Source of the DNA: Alphaproteobacteria bacterium UBA6038
Lineage (GTDB): Bacteria > Pseudomonadota > Alphaproteobacteria > Micropepsales > Micropepsaceae
Assembly (NCBI GenBank): GCA_002429315.1
Contig: DIZC01000021.1
Span: forward strand, 1,110 to 19,935
Length of the DNA: 18,826 nt
Reading direction: 5' to 3'
Part shown: positions 7,815 through 14,612 of the stretch, one piece after another
Layout of the letters: every line of letters begins with the position of its first letter
How positions within the stretch are numbered: the first letter of the stretch is position 1
Notes under the pieces: generated by a model
The model's database searches: none
The model's input: the letters and a program-made list of their open reading frames with translations, nothing else
Told to the model about the DNA's origin: nothing
Program-made: the position numbers and the translations under genes

Positions 7815-8816
7815 TTATTCCATCGTCACCACGACTTTGCCTTGAGCCTTGCGGTCCATCAGCAGGCGGATTGCCTCGCCGGCGCGCGCGAGCGGAATGT
7901 GCGCCGAGACGTGCGGCTTAAGCTTGCCGTCGGCGATCATGCCCATGAGCTTCTGCAAGCTTTCCTGCGCATGACGCGGATCGCGCACGGTGGAGGCGCC
8001 CCAGAACACGCCGACGATCTGGCTGCCTTTCAGCAGCGTGAGATTGAGCGGCACCTTCGGGATATTCCCGGCGGCAAAGCCGATCACCAGGTACCGCCCG
8101 TTCCAGTTCATCGCGCGCAGGGCGGGCTCGGCGTAGTCGTCGCCCACCGGATCGTACAGCACGTCGGCGCCCTGGCCGCCGGTCAGCCGTTTGATCTCCT
8201 CCGAAAGCGCCTTCTGCTGGTCGCGCGAGAGCGGCGTTTTCGGATAGACGAATCCGTCTTCGGCGCCGCGGCTTTTGGCGAGATCGACCTTTTCCTGTGA
8301 CGACGCGCCGGCGATGACCCGCGCCCCCAACGCCTTGCCGATCTCGACGGCGGAGAGGCCTACGCCGCCGGCCGCGCCCAGCACCACAAGATTCTCGCCT
8401 GGTTTCAAGTTCGCGCGGTCCGTCAGCGCATGCCAAGAGGTGCCATAGGTGACGATGAAGGATGAGGCCACGTCCAACGGCACATTCTCGGGAACCATCA
8501 GGCAGCGCCGCGCATCCGCTACGATCTCCTCGGCAAACCCGCCGCTGCCGATCGACACCGCCACCCGATCCCCGGGGCGGACGCTTGTCACCTCCTCGCC
8601 CGTCTCCTTGACGATGCCGGCCACTTCGCCGCCCGGTGCAAACGGCAGCGGCGGCCTGAACTGATACTTGTCCTGGATCAGCAGCACGTCGGGGAAATTC
8701 ACCCCGCAGGCTTTTACGGAAACCACCACCTGCCCTTTGCCGGGTTTCGGGCTGGGAAGATCGCGCAGCTCGAGTTCTTCGGGCGGTCCATAATGGGTGC
8801 AAAGGGCGGCTTTCAT
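7815..8816 (-). CDS. NADPH:quinone oxidoreductase family protein (MDR)
   Basis: A 333-residue medium-chain dehydrogenase/reductase of the zinc-free quinone oxidoreductase type. The N-terminal GroES-like domain has CGVNFPDVLLIQDKYQ and the PGGEVAGIV motif. The nucleotide-binding domain has LVVLGAAGGVGLSAVEIGK (the AAGGVG dinucleotide loop), and the protein ends GKVVVTME. The structural-zinc cysteine cluster of alcohol dehydrogenases is absent. Such enzymes reduce quinones or enoyl/enone substrates with NADPH in the cytoplasm; the substrate here is unknown. I start at the ATG 8816 because AAGGAG lies just upstream and the family begins MKAALC. The open frame continues to 9131, but that extension has no homology signal. 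Confidence 0.92.
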   Translation of the reverse strand: MKAALCTHYGPPEELELRDLPSPKPGKGQVVVSVKACGVNFPDVLLIQDKYQFRPPLPFAPGGEVAGIVKETGEEVTSVRPGDRVAVSIGSGGFAEEIVADARRCLMVPENVPLDVASSFIVTYGTSWHALTDRANLKPGENLVVLGAAGGVGLSAVEIGKALGARVIAGASSQEKVDLAKSRGAEDGFVYPKTPLSRDQQKALSEEIKRLTGGQGADVLYDPVGDDYAEPALRAMNWNGRYLVIGFAAGNIPKVPLNLTLLKGSQIVGVFWGASTVRDPRHAQESLQKLMGMIADGKLKPHVSAHIPLARAGEAIRLLMDRKAQGKVVVTME

Positions 8817-8960
8817 GGGACTCTCCTTCAAGGCGAATGGCGGTTCGCGGCAGCTTAGGCACCCCGGTGGATCGCGCCAAGCCGCACCGTTCGCGTTAAG
8901 CCCCTTGGCAAAATCGGGTATTGTTACGACGGAGGGTGCAATCCCGAAGGAATACGTGCC

Positions 8961-9371
8961 ATGAGGAAAACCGTTCTGGCCGCGGCCGCTCTTGCGGCGC
9001 TCGGCTGTGTGTCCGCAGCCGCTCAGCCCAGGCCGACAGAATCTGCGCCGCGCGCCTGTCTGCGTTTCGGCGAAATTTACAGCTGGAATGCGCCGGACAA
9101 TTACACGCTGATCGTCGAAGACAATCTGCACAAGAAATTCAAAGTCCGTTTGATGAGCTACTGCCCCAATGTCACCTTCAAGGAACGCGTGGGCTTTCGA
9201 TCGCCGGGTTCGATGGATCTAAGCTGCATGTCGCCGGGTGACGACGTGATCGTCAATCAGTTCGGAGCCGGGCCTCAGCGCTGCCCCATTTCCAGCATTA
9301 CGGCCTATACCCCGGCTATGGAAAAGGCAGACAAAGCCGCGGCGGCCGCTAAGGCTCAGGGCCATTCCTGA
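8961..9371 (+). CDS. DUF6491-like secreted protein
   Basis: A 136-residue protein with a clear export signal (MRKTVLAAAALAALG...). Cleavage could be by signal peptidase I after SAAA, or possibly at Cys16 as a lipoprotein, since A-L-G-C is a poor lipobox. The mature part has four cysteines (33, 68, 89 and 108) in a pattern typical of DUF6491 (CLRFGEI, SYCPN, CMSPGDD, CPISSI), likely two disulfides. The function of this family is unknown. The tail is alanine/lysine-rich. A GAAGGAAT ribosome site sits about 9 bases before the ATG. The 3' end overlaps the convergent asparaginase gene by 16 bp. Confidence 0.8.
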   Translation: MRKTVLAAAALAALGCVSAAAQPRPTESAPRACLRFGEIYSWNAPDNYTLIVEDNLHKKFKVRLMSYCPNVTFKERVGFRSPGSMDLSCMSPGDDVIVNQFGAGPQRCPISSITAYTPAMEKADKAAAAAKAQGHS

Positions 9372-10390
9372 GCCTTCAGCGCCTCCATCTCGAGCGCGTT
9401 GAGCGCCGCCGCCGGCCGCCGCTCGCCGACGACCTCGTTGCGGGTGTTGAGCACCGGCGCGCGCACCAGCGCCCGTGCCGGCGTCAGGTTTGGCAGCACC
9501 CCAAGCTTGTCCAGCATCGCGGCAATGACGGTTTCCGCCGCCCGCCCGGCACCGTCGTCGATCTTCACGGCGATGCCGAGTCCTGCTTCGGGCACGATGG
9601 CGGCATAGAACCCTTCGGCGCCGGCCTTGGTCGCTGCCCTTCCCGACGCCGCCTGCATGAGAATGGTGTCGCTGCGGCCGGTGCCGGCGACCAGTTCCGG
9701 ATGGGCAATCATGGTGCGTACGATGCGGCGCGCGGCTGCGCCCCGGTTCTCCGGGAGCGCGGAGGGATCGCCAAGCTTGGCCAGCGCGCGCGCAAACGCG
9801 GCGAGCGGCAGCGCGAAATTCGGCGCGGCACAGCCGTCGATGCCCCAAGCGAGTTCGCCTTTCAGCCCGGCAAGCTCCGCGAGTGTTTTCGCAACGGCAC
9901 GCTGCACCGGATGATCGTGGTGCTCATATCCGTCCGTCGCGATGCCCCAATGCCGAGCCACAGTCAGGAACCCCGTGTGCTTGCCGGAGCAGTTGTTGTG
10001 GACGCGCGAGGCGCGGTAGCCGTGGCGCACCATTTCGATCCAGGTGGGCTCGTAACGCGGCGGATGAGGCCCGCAGGCGAGGTCGGCTTCGCTGCAGCCG
10101 ATCTTCCTCAGCCACCCGGCCACGCGGCTCGTGTGCATCGCCTCGCCGGAATGCGAAGCACAGGCGAGCGCGATCTCCTCGTCGCTCAAACCGAAGGCCT
10201 CGGCCGCGCCGGACTCCACCAGCGGCAGCGCCTGAATGGGCTTGAGCGAGGAGCGGGGATAGACCGGCCTTTCCACATCGCCCAGTGAAGCGATCACCGT
10301 TCCATCGGCGCGGGCCATGGCGACCGCCCCTCGGTGCACGCTTTCCACCAGCGGTCCCCGCGTCACTTCTACCAGAATTGGATTGTCCAT
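9356..10390 (-). CDS. L-asparaginase, Rhizobium etli (ReAII/ReAV) type
   Basis: A 344-residue cytoplasmic asparaginase of the PF06089 class, unrelated to E. coli AnsA/AnsB. It hydrolyses L-asparagine to aspartate and ammonia. Residues matching the R. etli enzyme's active site are visible: Ser47 and Lys50 in YPRSSLKPIQ, the CASHSGE motif at 77-83, the zinc ligands Cys134 and Lys137 in NNCSGKHTG, and Cys187 in GIDGCAAPN. A lysine lies in TKAGAEG at about 255. All key residues appear intact and the length is normal. A TATAAG box lies 8 bases before the ATG on the minus strand, which suggests a leaderless or very short-leader transcript. The AAGG inside it could also act as a weak ribosome site. 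Confidence 0.93.
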   Translation of the reverse strand: MDNPILVEVTRGPLVESVHRGAVAMARADGTVIASLGDVERPVYPRSSLKPIQALPLVESGAAEAFGLSDEEIALACASHSGEAMHTSRVAGWLRKIGCSEADLACGPHPPRYEPTWIEMVRHGYRASRVHNNCSGKHTGFLTVARHWGIATDGYEHHDHPVQRAVAKTLAELAGLKGELAWGIDGCAAPNFALPLAAFARALAKLGDPSALPENRGAAARRIVRTMIAHPELVAGTGRSDTILMQAASGRAATKAGAEGFYAAIVPEAGLGIAVKIDDGAGRAAETVIAAMLDKLGVLPNLTPARALVRAPVLNTRNEVVGERRPAAALNALEMEALKAQEWP

Positions 10391-10398
10391 GCGCCGCC

Positions 10399-10404
10399 TT
10401 ATAG
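10399..10404 (-). promoter_or_regulatory. Probable -10 box of the asparaginase gene
   Basis: The minus strand reads TATAAG ending 8 bases before the asparaginase ATG at 10390. That spacing places transcription start at or next to the start codon. No good -35 box is visible, so confidence is modest. Confidence 0.35.
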
Positions 10405-10411
10405 CAGGGCA

Positions 10412-10446
10412 TTCCGATTTCCGGCTTCTGTTTTCCGATTCCCGGC
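10412..10446. repeat. Five-unit heptamer array
   Basis: The plus strand splits exactly into TTCCGAT, TTCCGGC, TTCTGTT, TTCCGAT, TCCCGGC. Two 14-bp halves (10412-10425 and 10433-10446) differ at one base with a 21-bp period. The units resemble the TGCCGAT/TTCCGAT heptamers at the edge of the four-helix-bundle cassette (14563-14587). The array lies between two divergent start codons. Confidence 0.7.
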
Positions 10447-10449
10447 GGC

Positions 10450-10455
10450 TATAGT
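10450..10455 (+). promoter_or_regulatory. Probable -10 box of the ABC operon
   Basis: TATAGT ends 9 bases before the ATG at 10465. No ribosome site lies between them, so a leaderless or near-leaderless mRNA is likely. The corresponding -35 position falls in the heptamer array and is a poor match to TTGACA. Confidence 0.4.
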
Positions 10456-10464
10456 CCGCCGCCC

Positions 10465-11214
10465 ATGACCACGCCCGCGGTTTGCATCTCCCATCTGCGC
10501 AAGGTCTACCGCCGCGGCACCGTCGCCGTGGACGACCTGTCCATGACCATCGCGCCCGGCGATTTCTTCGGCTTCCTGGGGCCGAACGGCGCCGGCAAAT
10601 CCACCACCATTCACTGCATGACTGGCATTGCGAAGCCCACTTCCGGCAAGATCGAGATCTTCGGCATCGATGCGGTGAAGGATTATCGCGAGGCCCGCCG
10701 GCTGATCGGGCTCAGCCCACAGGAGTTCAACGTGGACACCTTTGCCAAAACCACCCAGATCATCGATTGGATGGGCGGCTATTTCGGCCTGCGCGCGGGC
10801 GAGCGCCATGCGCGCGTGGACATGCTGCTCGAGCGTTTCGATCTGGTGCCGCACGCCAAGAAGCAATTCCGCGAACTTTCCGGCGGGCTTAAGCGGCGGG
10901 TTATTCTCGCACGCGCGCTGGTGCACGATCCCAAGCTGCTGATCCTTGATGAGCCGACCGCGGGCGTGGACGTGGAATTGCGCCGCGACCTGTGGCGCTA
11001 TCTCCAGGAGCTGAACCGCGACGGCAAAACCATCCTGCTTACCTCGCATTACCTGGAAGAAGTAGAGCGGCTGTGCCGCACCATCGCCATCATCAACGGC
11101 GGCAAGATCGTGCGCGAGGGCCCAAAGGCGGAATTCCTCACCACCGGGGATCTGGAAGCCGTGTATCTCGAAGCAACGGGCGCCGAGCCCGACCACATTT
11201 CAGGTGCCGCATGA
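10465..11214 (+). CDS. ABC-2 type transporter ATP-binding protein
   Basis: A 249-residue nucleotide-binding subunit of an exporter of the DrrA/NodI/YadG type. The Walker A motif is GPNGAGKST, the signature is LSGGLKRR, Walker B is LLILDEPTAGVD and the switch histidine is in LLTSHYLEEVERL. It would power the permease encoded next, at the cytoplasmic face. Its TGA overlaps the permease ATG (ATGA), so the two are translationally coupled. Substrate cannot be inferred. Similar pairs export drugs, lipids or polysaccharides. It heads an operon that continues into an SDR and a DsbA-fold isomerase. The start ATG has no ribosome site but has a close -10-like box. Confidence 0.95.
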   Translation: MTTPAVCISHLRKVYRRGTVAVDDLSMTIAPGDFFGFLGPNGAGKSTTIHCMTGIAKPTSGKIEIFGIDAVKDYREARRLIGLSPQEFNVDTFAKTTQIIDWMGGYFGLRAGERHARVDMLLERFDLVPHAKKQFRELSGGLKRRVILARALVHDPKLLILDEPTAGVDVELRRDLWRYLQELNRDGKTILLTSHYLEEVERLCRTIAIINGGKIVREGPKAEFLTTGDLEAVYLEATGAEPDHISGAA

Positions 11215-12023
11215 GCGCTCCCAGCGACATCGAAATCATGGCGCCAATGCCACCCATGACGATCAACTGGGTGGGGCTTGGCACCATCATGCGCCGTGAA
11301 TTGTCTCGGCTCATGCGTGTGCCGACGCAGGCCTTCATCGCGCCGTGGATTTCGGCGCTTATGTTCATCTTCGTGTTCGGGTATGTGGTGGGCACCCGCG
11401 TCATCAGCATCGGCGGCCATCGCTATATCGAGTTCGTGTTGCCCGGTATTCTGTTGATGAACGTGGTGAGCTCCGCGTTCCTGCAAGCCTCTTCGCAAAT
11501 CTACTTCCAGCGTTTCATGCGCTACATCGAGGAGGCGCTGGTGGCGCCGTTCTCGTATGTGGAGATGATCGTCGGGCTTCTCGCCATGACCGTGGTCCGC
11601 TCGGTCATCACAGCCATCGGCATCCTGATCATCGGGCTGCTGTTCGGTGCCACCTCGATCGGAAACTTCTTCGAATTCCTATTCTGGATCGTGAGCGTTG
11701 CGACCATCTTTGGCCTGCTGGGCATTATCGTCGGGCTGTGGGCCAACAATTTCGAACAGCTCACCATGCCGGTCATCTTTTTCATCACCCCGCTCACCTT
11801 CGTGGGCGGTGTGTTCAACACCGTCCACATGCTGCCGGAATGGCTGCGCTGGATCGCCTGGGCCAATCCGTTCTTCTATTTCATCAACGGCATTCGCCAT
11901 TCGATGATCGGTTTTGAGGAAGTGCCGGAAGCACTCGGCGCCGGGCTGACGCTACTGCTCCTTGCTGTCCTTGCCGTGATCGTTTGGCGGCTGTTCAAGA
12001 CCGGCTATGGCTTGAGGGAGTGA
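11211..12023 (+). CDS. ABC-2 type transporter permease
   Basis: A 270-residue integral membrane protein with about six helices, an ABC-2 permease that partners the upstream ATPase. It shows the short N-terminal cytoplasmic helix with RRELSRLMRVPTQ, then ISALMFIFVFGYVVG, the YIEFVLPGILLMNVV segment, and the family's closing signature around PLTFVGGVFNTVHMLPEWL followed by NPFFYFINGIR. I start at 11211, where the ATGA overlap with the ATPase stop occurs; the longer open frame to 10992 is a shadow of the ATPase gene. The next gene begins one base after its stop, using a GAGGGAG ribosome site inside its last codons. Confidence 0.94.
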   Translation: MSAPSDIEIMAPMPPMTINWVGLGTIMRRELSRLMRVPTQAFIAPWISALMFIFVFGYVVGTRVISIGGHRYIEFVLPGILLMNVVSSAFLQASSQIYFQRFMRYIEEALVAPFSYVEMIVGLLAMTVVRSVITAIGILIIGLLFGATSIGNFFEFLFWIVSVATIFGLLGIIVGLWANNFEQLTMPVIFFITPLTFVGGVFNTVHMLPEWLRWIAWANPFFYFINGIRHSMIGFEEVPEALGAGLTLLLLAVLAVIVWRLFKTGYGLRE

Positions 12024-12024
12024 G

Positions 12025-12768
12025 ATGGAAAAGCGCAATGCGACCTGCGCGGTTATCGGCGCGGGCGATTTCATCGGCTCGGCGATCGCCCGGCGTTTTG
12101 CGCGCGAGGGCTATGCTGTCTTCGCCGGCCGCCGCACAGCGGAGAAGCTTCAGAAGCTGAAGAGAGAAATCGAAGCGGAAGGCGGCCAATGCCTCGCGCG
12201 TGGCCTCGATGCCCGGAAAGAAGAGGACATCACCGCGTTCCTCGACGAAGCGGATGCCCATGCGCCGCTGGAGGTGTGCATCTCCAACCCCGGCGCCAAC
12301 GTGAATTTTCCGATTCTCGAAACGACCGAGCGGGTGTTCCGCAAGGTGTGGGAGATGGCTTGCTATGCCGGGTTTCTCACCGGCCGGGAAGCGGCGCGCC
12401 GCATGCTGCCGCACGGCCAGGGCACCATCCTGTTCACCGGCGCCACCGCGTCGTTACGCGGCGGCGTGGGATATGCGGCGTTCGCCAGCGCGAAGTTCGG
12501 CCTGCGCGCGGTGGCGCAAAGCATGGCCCGCGAACTGGGGCCGAAGAACATCCACGTCGCGCACCTCATCATCGATGCCGGCGTGGACACCGCGTTCGTA
12601 CGTGAACGCATCAAGCAGCGCGGCGGCGAGGCCGCGCTGGCGAAACTCGAGCCTGACCAACTGATGGATCCGGAATCCGTGGCGAATGCCTATTGGTACC
12701 TGCACACGCAAGCCCGCGACGGATGGACCTTCGAGCTCGATCTGCGACCGTATCGGGAGACTTGGTAA
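12025..12768 (+). CDS. Atypical SDR family protein lacking catalytic Ser/Tyr
   Basis: A 247-residue Rossmann-fold protein of the short-chain dehydrogenase/reductase superfamily. The dinucleotide loop is GAGDFIG (12-18) rather than TGxxxGIG, and SNPGA replaces NNAG (88-91). Aligned without gaps to the classical SDR at 16744, the catalytic Ser position is Ala140 and the Tyr position is Phe153 (AAFASAK); only Lys157 remains. The fold is otherwise complete to ELDLRPYRETW. Related SDR groups with AFA(G/S)AK in place of YxxxK exist, so this is probably a true subfamily and not decay. Activity and substrate are unknown. It is coupled to the permease upstream and shares TAATG with the isomerase-like gene downstream. 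Confidence 0.88.
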   Translation: MEKRNATCAVIGAGDFIGSAIARRFAREGYAVFAGRRTAEKLQKLKREIEAEGGQCLARGLDARKEEDITAFLDEADAHAPLEVCISNPGANVNFPILETTERVFRKVWEMACYAGFLTGREAARRMLPHGQGTILFTGATASLRGGVGYAAFASAKFGLRAVAQSMARELGPKNIHVAHLIIDAGVDTAFVRERIKQRGGEAALAKLEPDQLMDPESVANAYWYLHTQARDGWTFELDLRPYRETW

Positions 12769-13373
12769 TGCGCGTCGAATTCCTGTTCGATTTCGGCAGC
12801 CCCAACGCCTATTTCGCCCACAAAGCAATCCCGGATATCGAGAAGCGCACCGGCGCGACATTCGACTACGTGCCGATCCTGCTCGGCGGGATTTTCAAGC
12901 TCACCGGCAACAAGCCGCCGATGGTCGCGTTCGGCGGCGTCAAGAACAAAATGGAATACGAGATGCTGGAAACGCGCCGCTTCATCGCGCGGCACGGCCT
13001 CACGCAATTCCAGTTCAATCCGCATTTTCCCGTGAACACGCTTCTGCTCATGCGCATGGCGGTGGCGGCGCAAGCCTCCGGCAATCTGCCGCGGTACGCG
13101 GACGTAGCCTTCCATCATATGTGGGAAGCGCCCAAGAAAATGGACGAGCCGGAGATCGTCCGATCCGCGCTCGCGGAATCCGGCCTCGACGCCGGCGCGC
13201 TGCTGGAGCAGGCGCAATCGCCTGAGGTGAAGCAACAGCTGATGGCGACCACGGAACACGCGGTGGCGCGCGGCGCCTTCGGCAGCCCCACGTTCTTTGT
13301 CGATGACGAGATCTATTTCGGCAAGGACCGCCTGCGCGATGTGGAAGAGGAAATCGTCCGGCGGAAAGCCTAG
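12768..13373 (+). CDS. 2-hydroxychromene-2-carboxylate isomerase-like (DsbA/kappa GST)
   Basis: A 201-residue DsbA-fold protein of the NahD/kappa-class glutathione transferase group. The family is named for glutathione-dependent isomerisation in naphthalene breakdown, but many members act elsewhere. Visible landmarks are FLFDFGSPNAYFAHKAIP, with Ser11 at the glutathione-activating position, the segment NPHFPVNTL, and the cis-proline loop GAFGSPTFFVDDEIYFGKDRL near the C-terminus. The length is normal. Its ATG overlaps the SDR stop (TAATG) with a GGGAG upstream, so I use 12768 rather than the longer frame from 12693. No other aromatic catabolism genes are nearby, so the natural substrate is open. 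Confidence 0.9.
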   Translation: MRVEFLFDFGSPNAYFAHKAIPDIEKRTGATFDYVPILLGGIFKLTGNKPPMVAFGGVKNKMEYEMLETRRFIARHGLTQFQFNPHFPVNTLLLMRMAVAAQASGNLPRYADVAFHHMWEAPKKMDEPEIVRSALAESGLDAGALLEQAQSPEVKQQLMATTEHAVARGAFGSPTFFVDDEIYFGKDRLRDVEEEIVRRKA

Positions 13374-13447
13374 CTCCCCGCGCCGTCGCCGCAAATCGGG
13401 AACAGTGCGACGGCAAGTGCAATCATGCCCATGACGCGACGAAACAT
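13370..13447 (-). CDS. Possible 25-residue hydrophobic peptide
   Basis: The minus strand has a short frame (MFRRVMGMIALAVALFPICG...) with two arginines, a hydrophobic stretch and a stop sharing CTAG with the stop of the gene at 12768. An AGGTG touches the ATG, which is too close for an ideal ribosome site. It could be a small membrane peptide or chance. Confidence 0.18.
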   Translation of the reverse strand: MFRRVMGMIALAVALFPICGDGAGS

Positions 13448-13634
13448 CACCTGCCGCTCGCAATCTCTATGCCACCCGATTTCTAACGCGCCGGCCCGGC
13501 GGGAAGTTGCATAAGCGGAAGGCCGCAAATCGGGTCTGCATGGACAAAGCCCCGCGCGCCCGTCTAATTTCCGCCCGCCCGCGGTGACATGCGGGCCGTG
13601 AACACGTTGGTGTCGCCATAGGCGGGGAGCGGAG
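13374..13634. other. Intergenic region before ialB
   Basis: This 261-bp gap holds the possible small minus-strand peptide and a 13-bp direct repeat, GCCGCAAATCGGG, at 13388-13400 and 13522-13534. Nothing else convincing was found. The promoter of the ialB-like gene should lie here, but no clear -35/-10 pair is visible. A GGAG-type ribosome site is just before 13635. Confidence 0.5.
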
Positions 13635-14174
13635 ATGAAAAATATCGCGCGACTGGCGGTGGCAATCGTGTTTGTTGCCGCTGTTGCGCCTGCAGCTTCC
13701 CGAACCAGCCACACGGCGGATCGCCCCACCTTTCTCGGCGCCTTCAAGAACTGGTCGGCCTATACCCGCGGGACCGGGGATTTGAGGGTCTGCTATGCGC
13801 TTTCCGAGCCGAAATCCAAGGAGCCCGCACGCGCGAAGCGCGATCCGACCTATTTCCTGATCAACGACTGGCCGCAGCGGCGGTCCAAGGCGGAAGCCGA
13901 GATCGTGCCTGGCTATCAATATCGCGACGGCAGCACGGTCACGGTACAGGTGGGCTCGGCGAAATTCGCGTTCTTCACCAAAAACGAGGCGAATGCCGGC
14001 GGCGCCTGGGTTCTCAACCCGTCCGATGAGGATCGCCTGCTCGGCGCCATGCGCAACGGCAGCACGGCCGTCGTGGCCGGCACTTCGCGCCGCGGAACGC
14101 TAACCCGCGACACCTATGACCTTTCCGGCATCTCTGACGCGCTCGACCGGATTCACCAATCCTGCGGAATGTGA
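13635..14174 (+). CDS. Invasion-associated locus B (IalB) family protein
   Basis: A 179-residue exported protein. Residues 1-22 are a signal peptide (MKNIARLAVAIVFVAAVAPA). The mature part follows the alphaproteobacterial IalB pattern: FKNWSAYTRGTGDLRVCYALSE..K, then YFLINDWP, GYQYRDGSTVTVQVG, KFAFFTK, AWVLNPSDEDRLLGAMRNGS, and a closing segment GTSRRGTLTRDTYDLSG ending HQSCGM. The two cysteines near residues 53 and 177 could form a disulfide. The name comes from Bartonella, where IalB affects erythrocyte invasion; in environmental relatives the periplasmic or envelope role is not known. The stop is 8 bp before the inverted repeat of the four-helix-bundle cassette, so the cassette lies directly behind the gene without disrupting it. 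Confidence 0.92.
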   Translation: MKNIARLAVAIVFVAAVAPAASRTSHTADRPTFLGAFKNWSAYTRGTGDLRVCYALSEPKSKEPARAKRDPTYFLINDWPQRRSKAEAEIVPGYQYRDGSTVTVQVGSAKFAFFTKNEANAGGAWVLNPSDEDRLLGAMRNGSTAVVAGTSRRGTLTRDTYDLSGISDALDRIHQSCGM

Positions 14175-14181
14175 CGGAATC

Positions 14182-14204
14182 GGCAGTCGGCAATCGGCAA
14201 TCGG
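14182..14204. repeat. Left terminal inverted repeat (heptamer type)
   Basis: A 23-bp segment made of GGCAGTC, GGCAATC, GGCAATC and a final GG. It is the inverted copy of 14565-14587 with one mismatch in 23. It begins 8 bp after the ialB stop. Confidence 0.85.
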
Positions 14205-14564
14205 GTGGAGGCGACGGAGGAGAGTATCGCGACCTGCGCGTATGGCGGAACGCGTTGGACCTGGCCAAAAACGTCTACCGCCTGACGCGGACTTGGCCCA
14301 GGGATGAGCTGTACGGATTGACATCGCAGGCCCGGCGCGCGGCAACATCGATTCCAGCCAACATCGCGGAGGGTTACGGCCGGTAGAACCGGGACTCCTA
14401 TGTCCAGTTCCTCAGGATAGCGCAGGGCTCGCTCAAGGAGCTGGAAACCCATCTCATACTGGCAAGCGAAATCGAGGTCACGACAGAAGCAGCCATCGAG
14501 CCGATCCTGCGGCAGAGCGAAGATTTGGGAAAAATGCTATTCGGTCTTATCCGAAAGCTTTCTT

Positions 14565-14587
14565 CCGATTGCCGATTGCCGATTGCC
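14565..14587. repeat. Right terminal inverted repeat (heptamer type)
   Basis: A 23-bp segment made of three heptamers CCGATTG, CCGATTG, CCGATTG and a final CC. Its reverse complement matches 14182-14204 at 22 of 23 bases. Together the repeats bound a 406-bp cassette holding the four-helix-bundle gene. Confidence 0.85.
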
Positions 14588-14612
14588 ACTGCCCTTTCAG
14601 CCGGTTGACACC

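Larger units (their letters stand above)
14171..14608 (+). pseudogene. Four-helix-bundle (S23/bAvd-like) gene with amber interruption
   Basis: The frame encodes EYRDLRVWRNALDLAKNVYR, ELYGLTSQARRAATSIPANI, AEGYGR, then TAG at 14384-14386. It then continues in the same frame with NRDSYVQFLRIAQGSLKELE, THLILASEIEV and a final helix to a TGA at 14606-14608. Both halves together match the roughly 115-residue four-helix-bundle family known from 23S rRNA intervening sequences and annotated in some genomes as bAvd-like. Family members read GYGR(K/R)..R.SYVQFL.IA.GSL.ELE here, so one substitution created the stop. The only upstream start is a GTG overlapping the ialB stop, and the first ~17 codons are translated repeat. 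No reverse transcriptase or variable repeat is near. Confidence 0.85.

Noticed and set aside
7809..7817. Terminator between convergent genes
   Set aside because: The stops are 3 bp apart and no hairpin is seen there; the same holds for the junction at 17488-17490.
7918..8880. A 320-residue minus-strand frame overlapping the quinone oxidoreductase
   Set aside because: It is the +1 shadow of a clear MDR gene on the same strand. Its protein is arginine-rich with no motif.
10399..11196. A 265-residue minus-strand frame opposite the ABC ATPase
   Set aside because: The ATPase has every expected motif in the other direction. The antisense frame has none, and its start includes translated heptamer repeat.
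13388..13534. Direct repeat GCCGCAAATCGGG as a mobile-element footprint
   Set aside because: It is only 13 bp, encloses no gene-like unit, and has no inverted ends. It is noted in the intergenic entry only.
14171..14608. Diversity-generating retroelement
   Set aside because: The four-helix-bundle protein resembles the Avd accessory group, but no reverse transcriptase and no template/variable repeat pair is present in the window.
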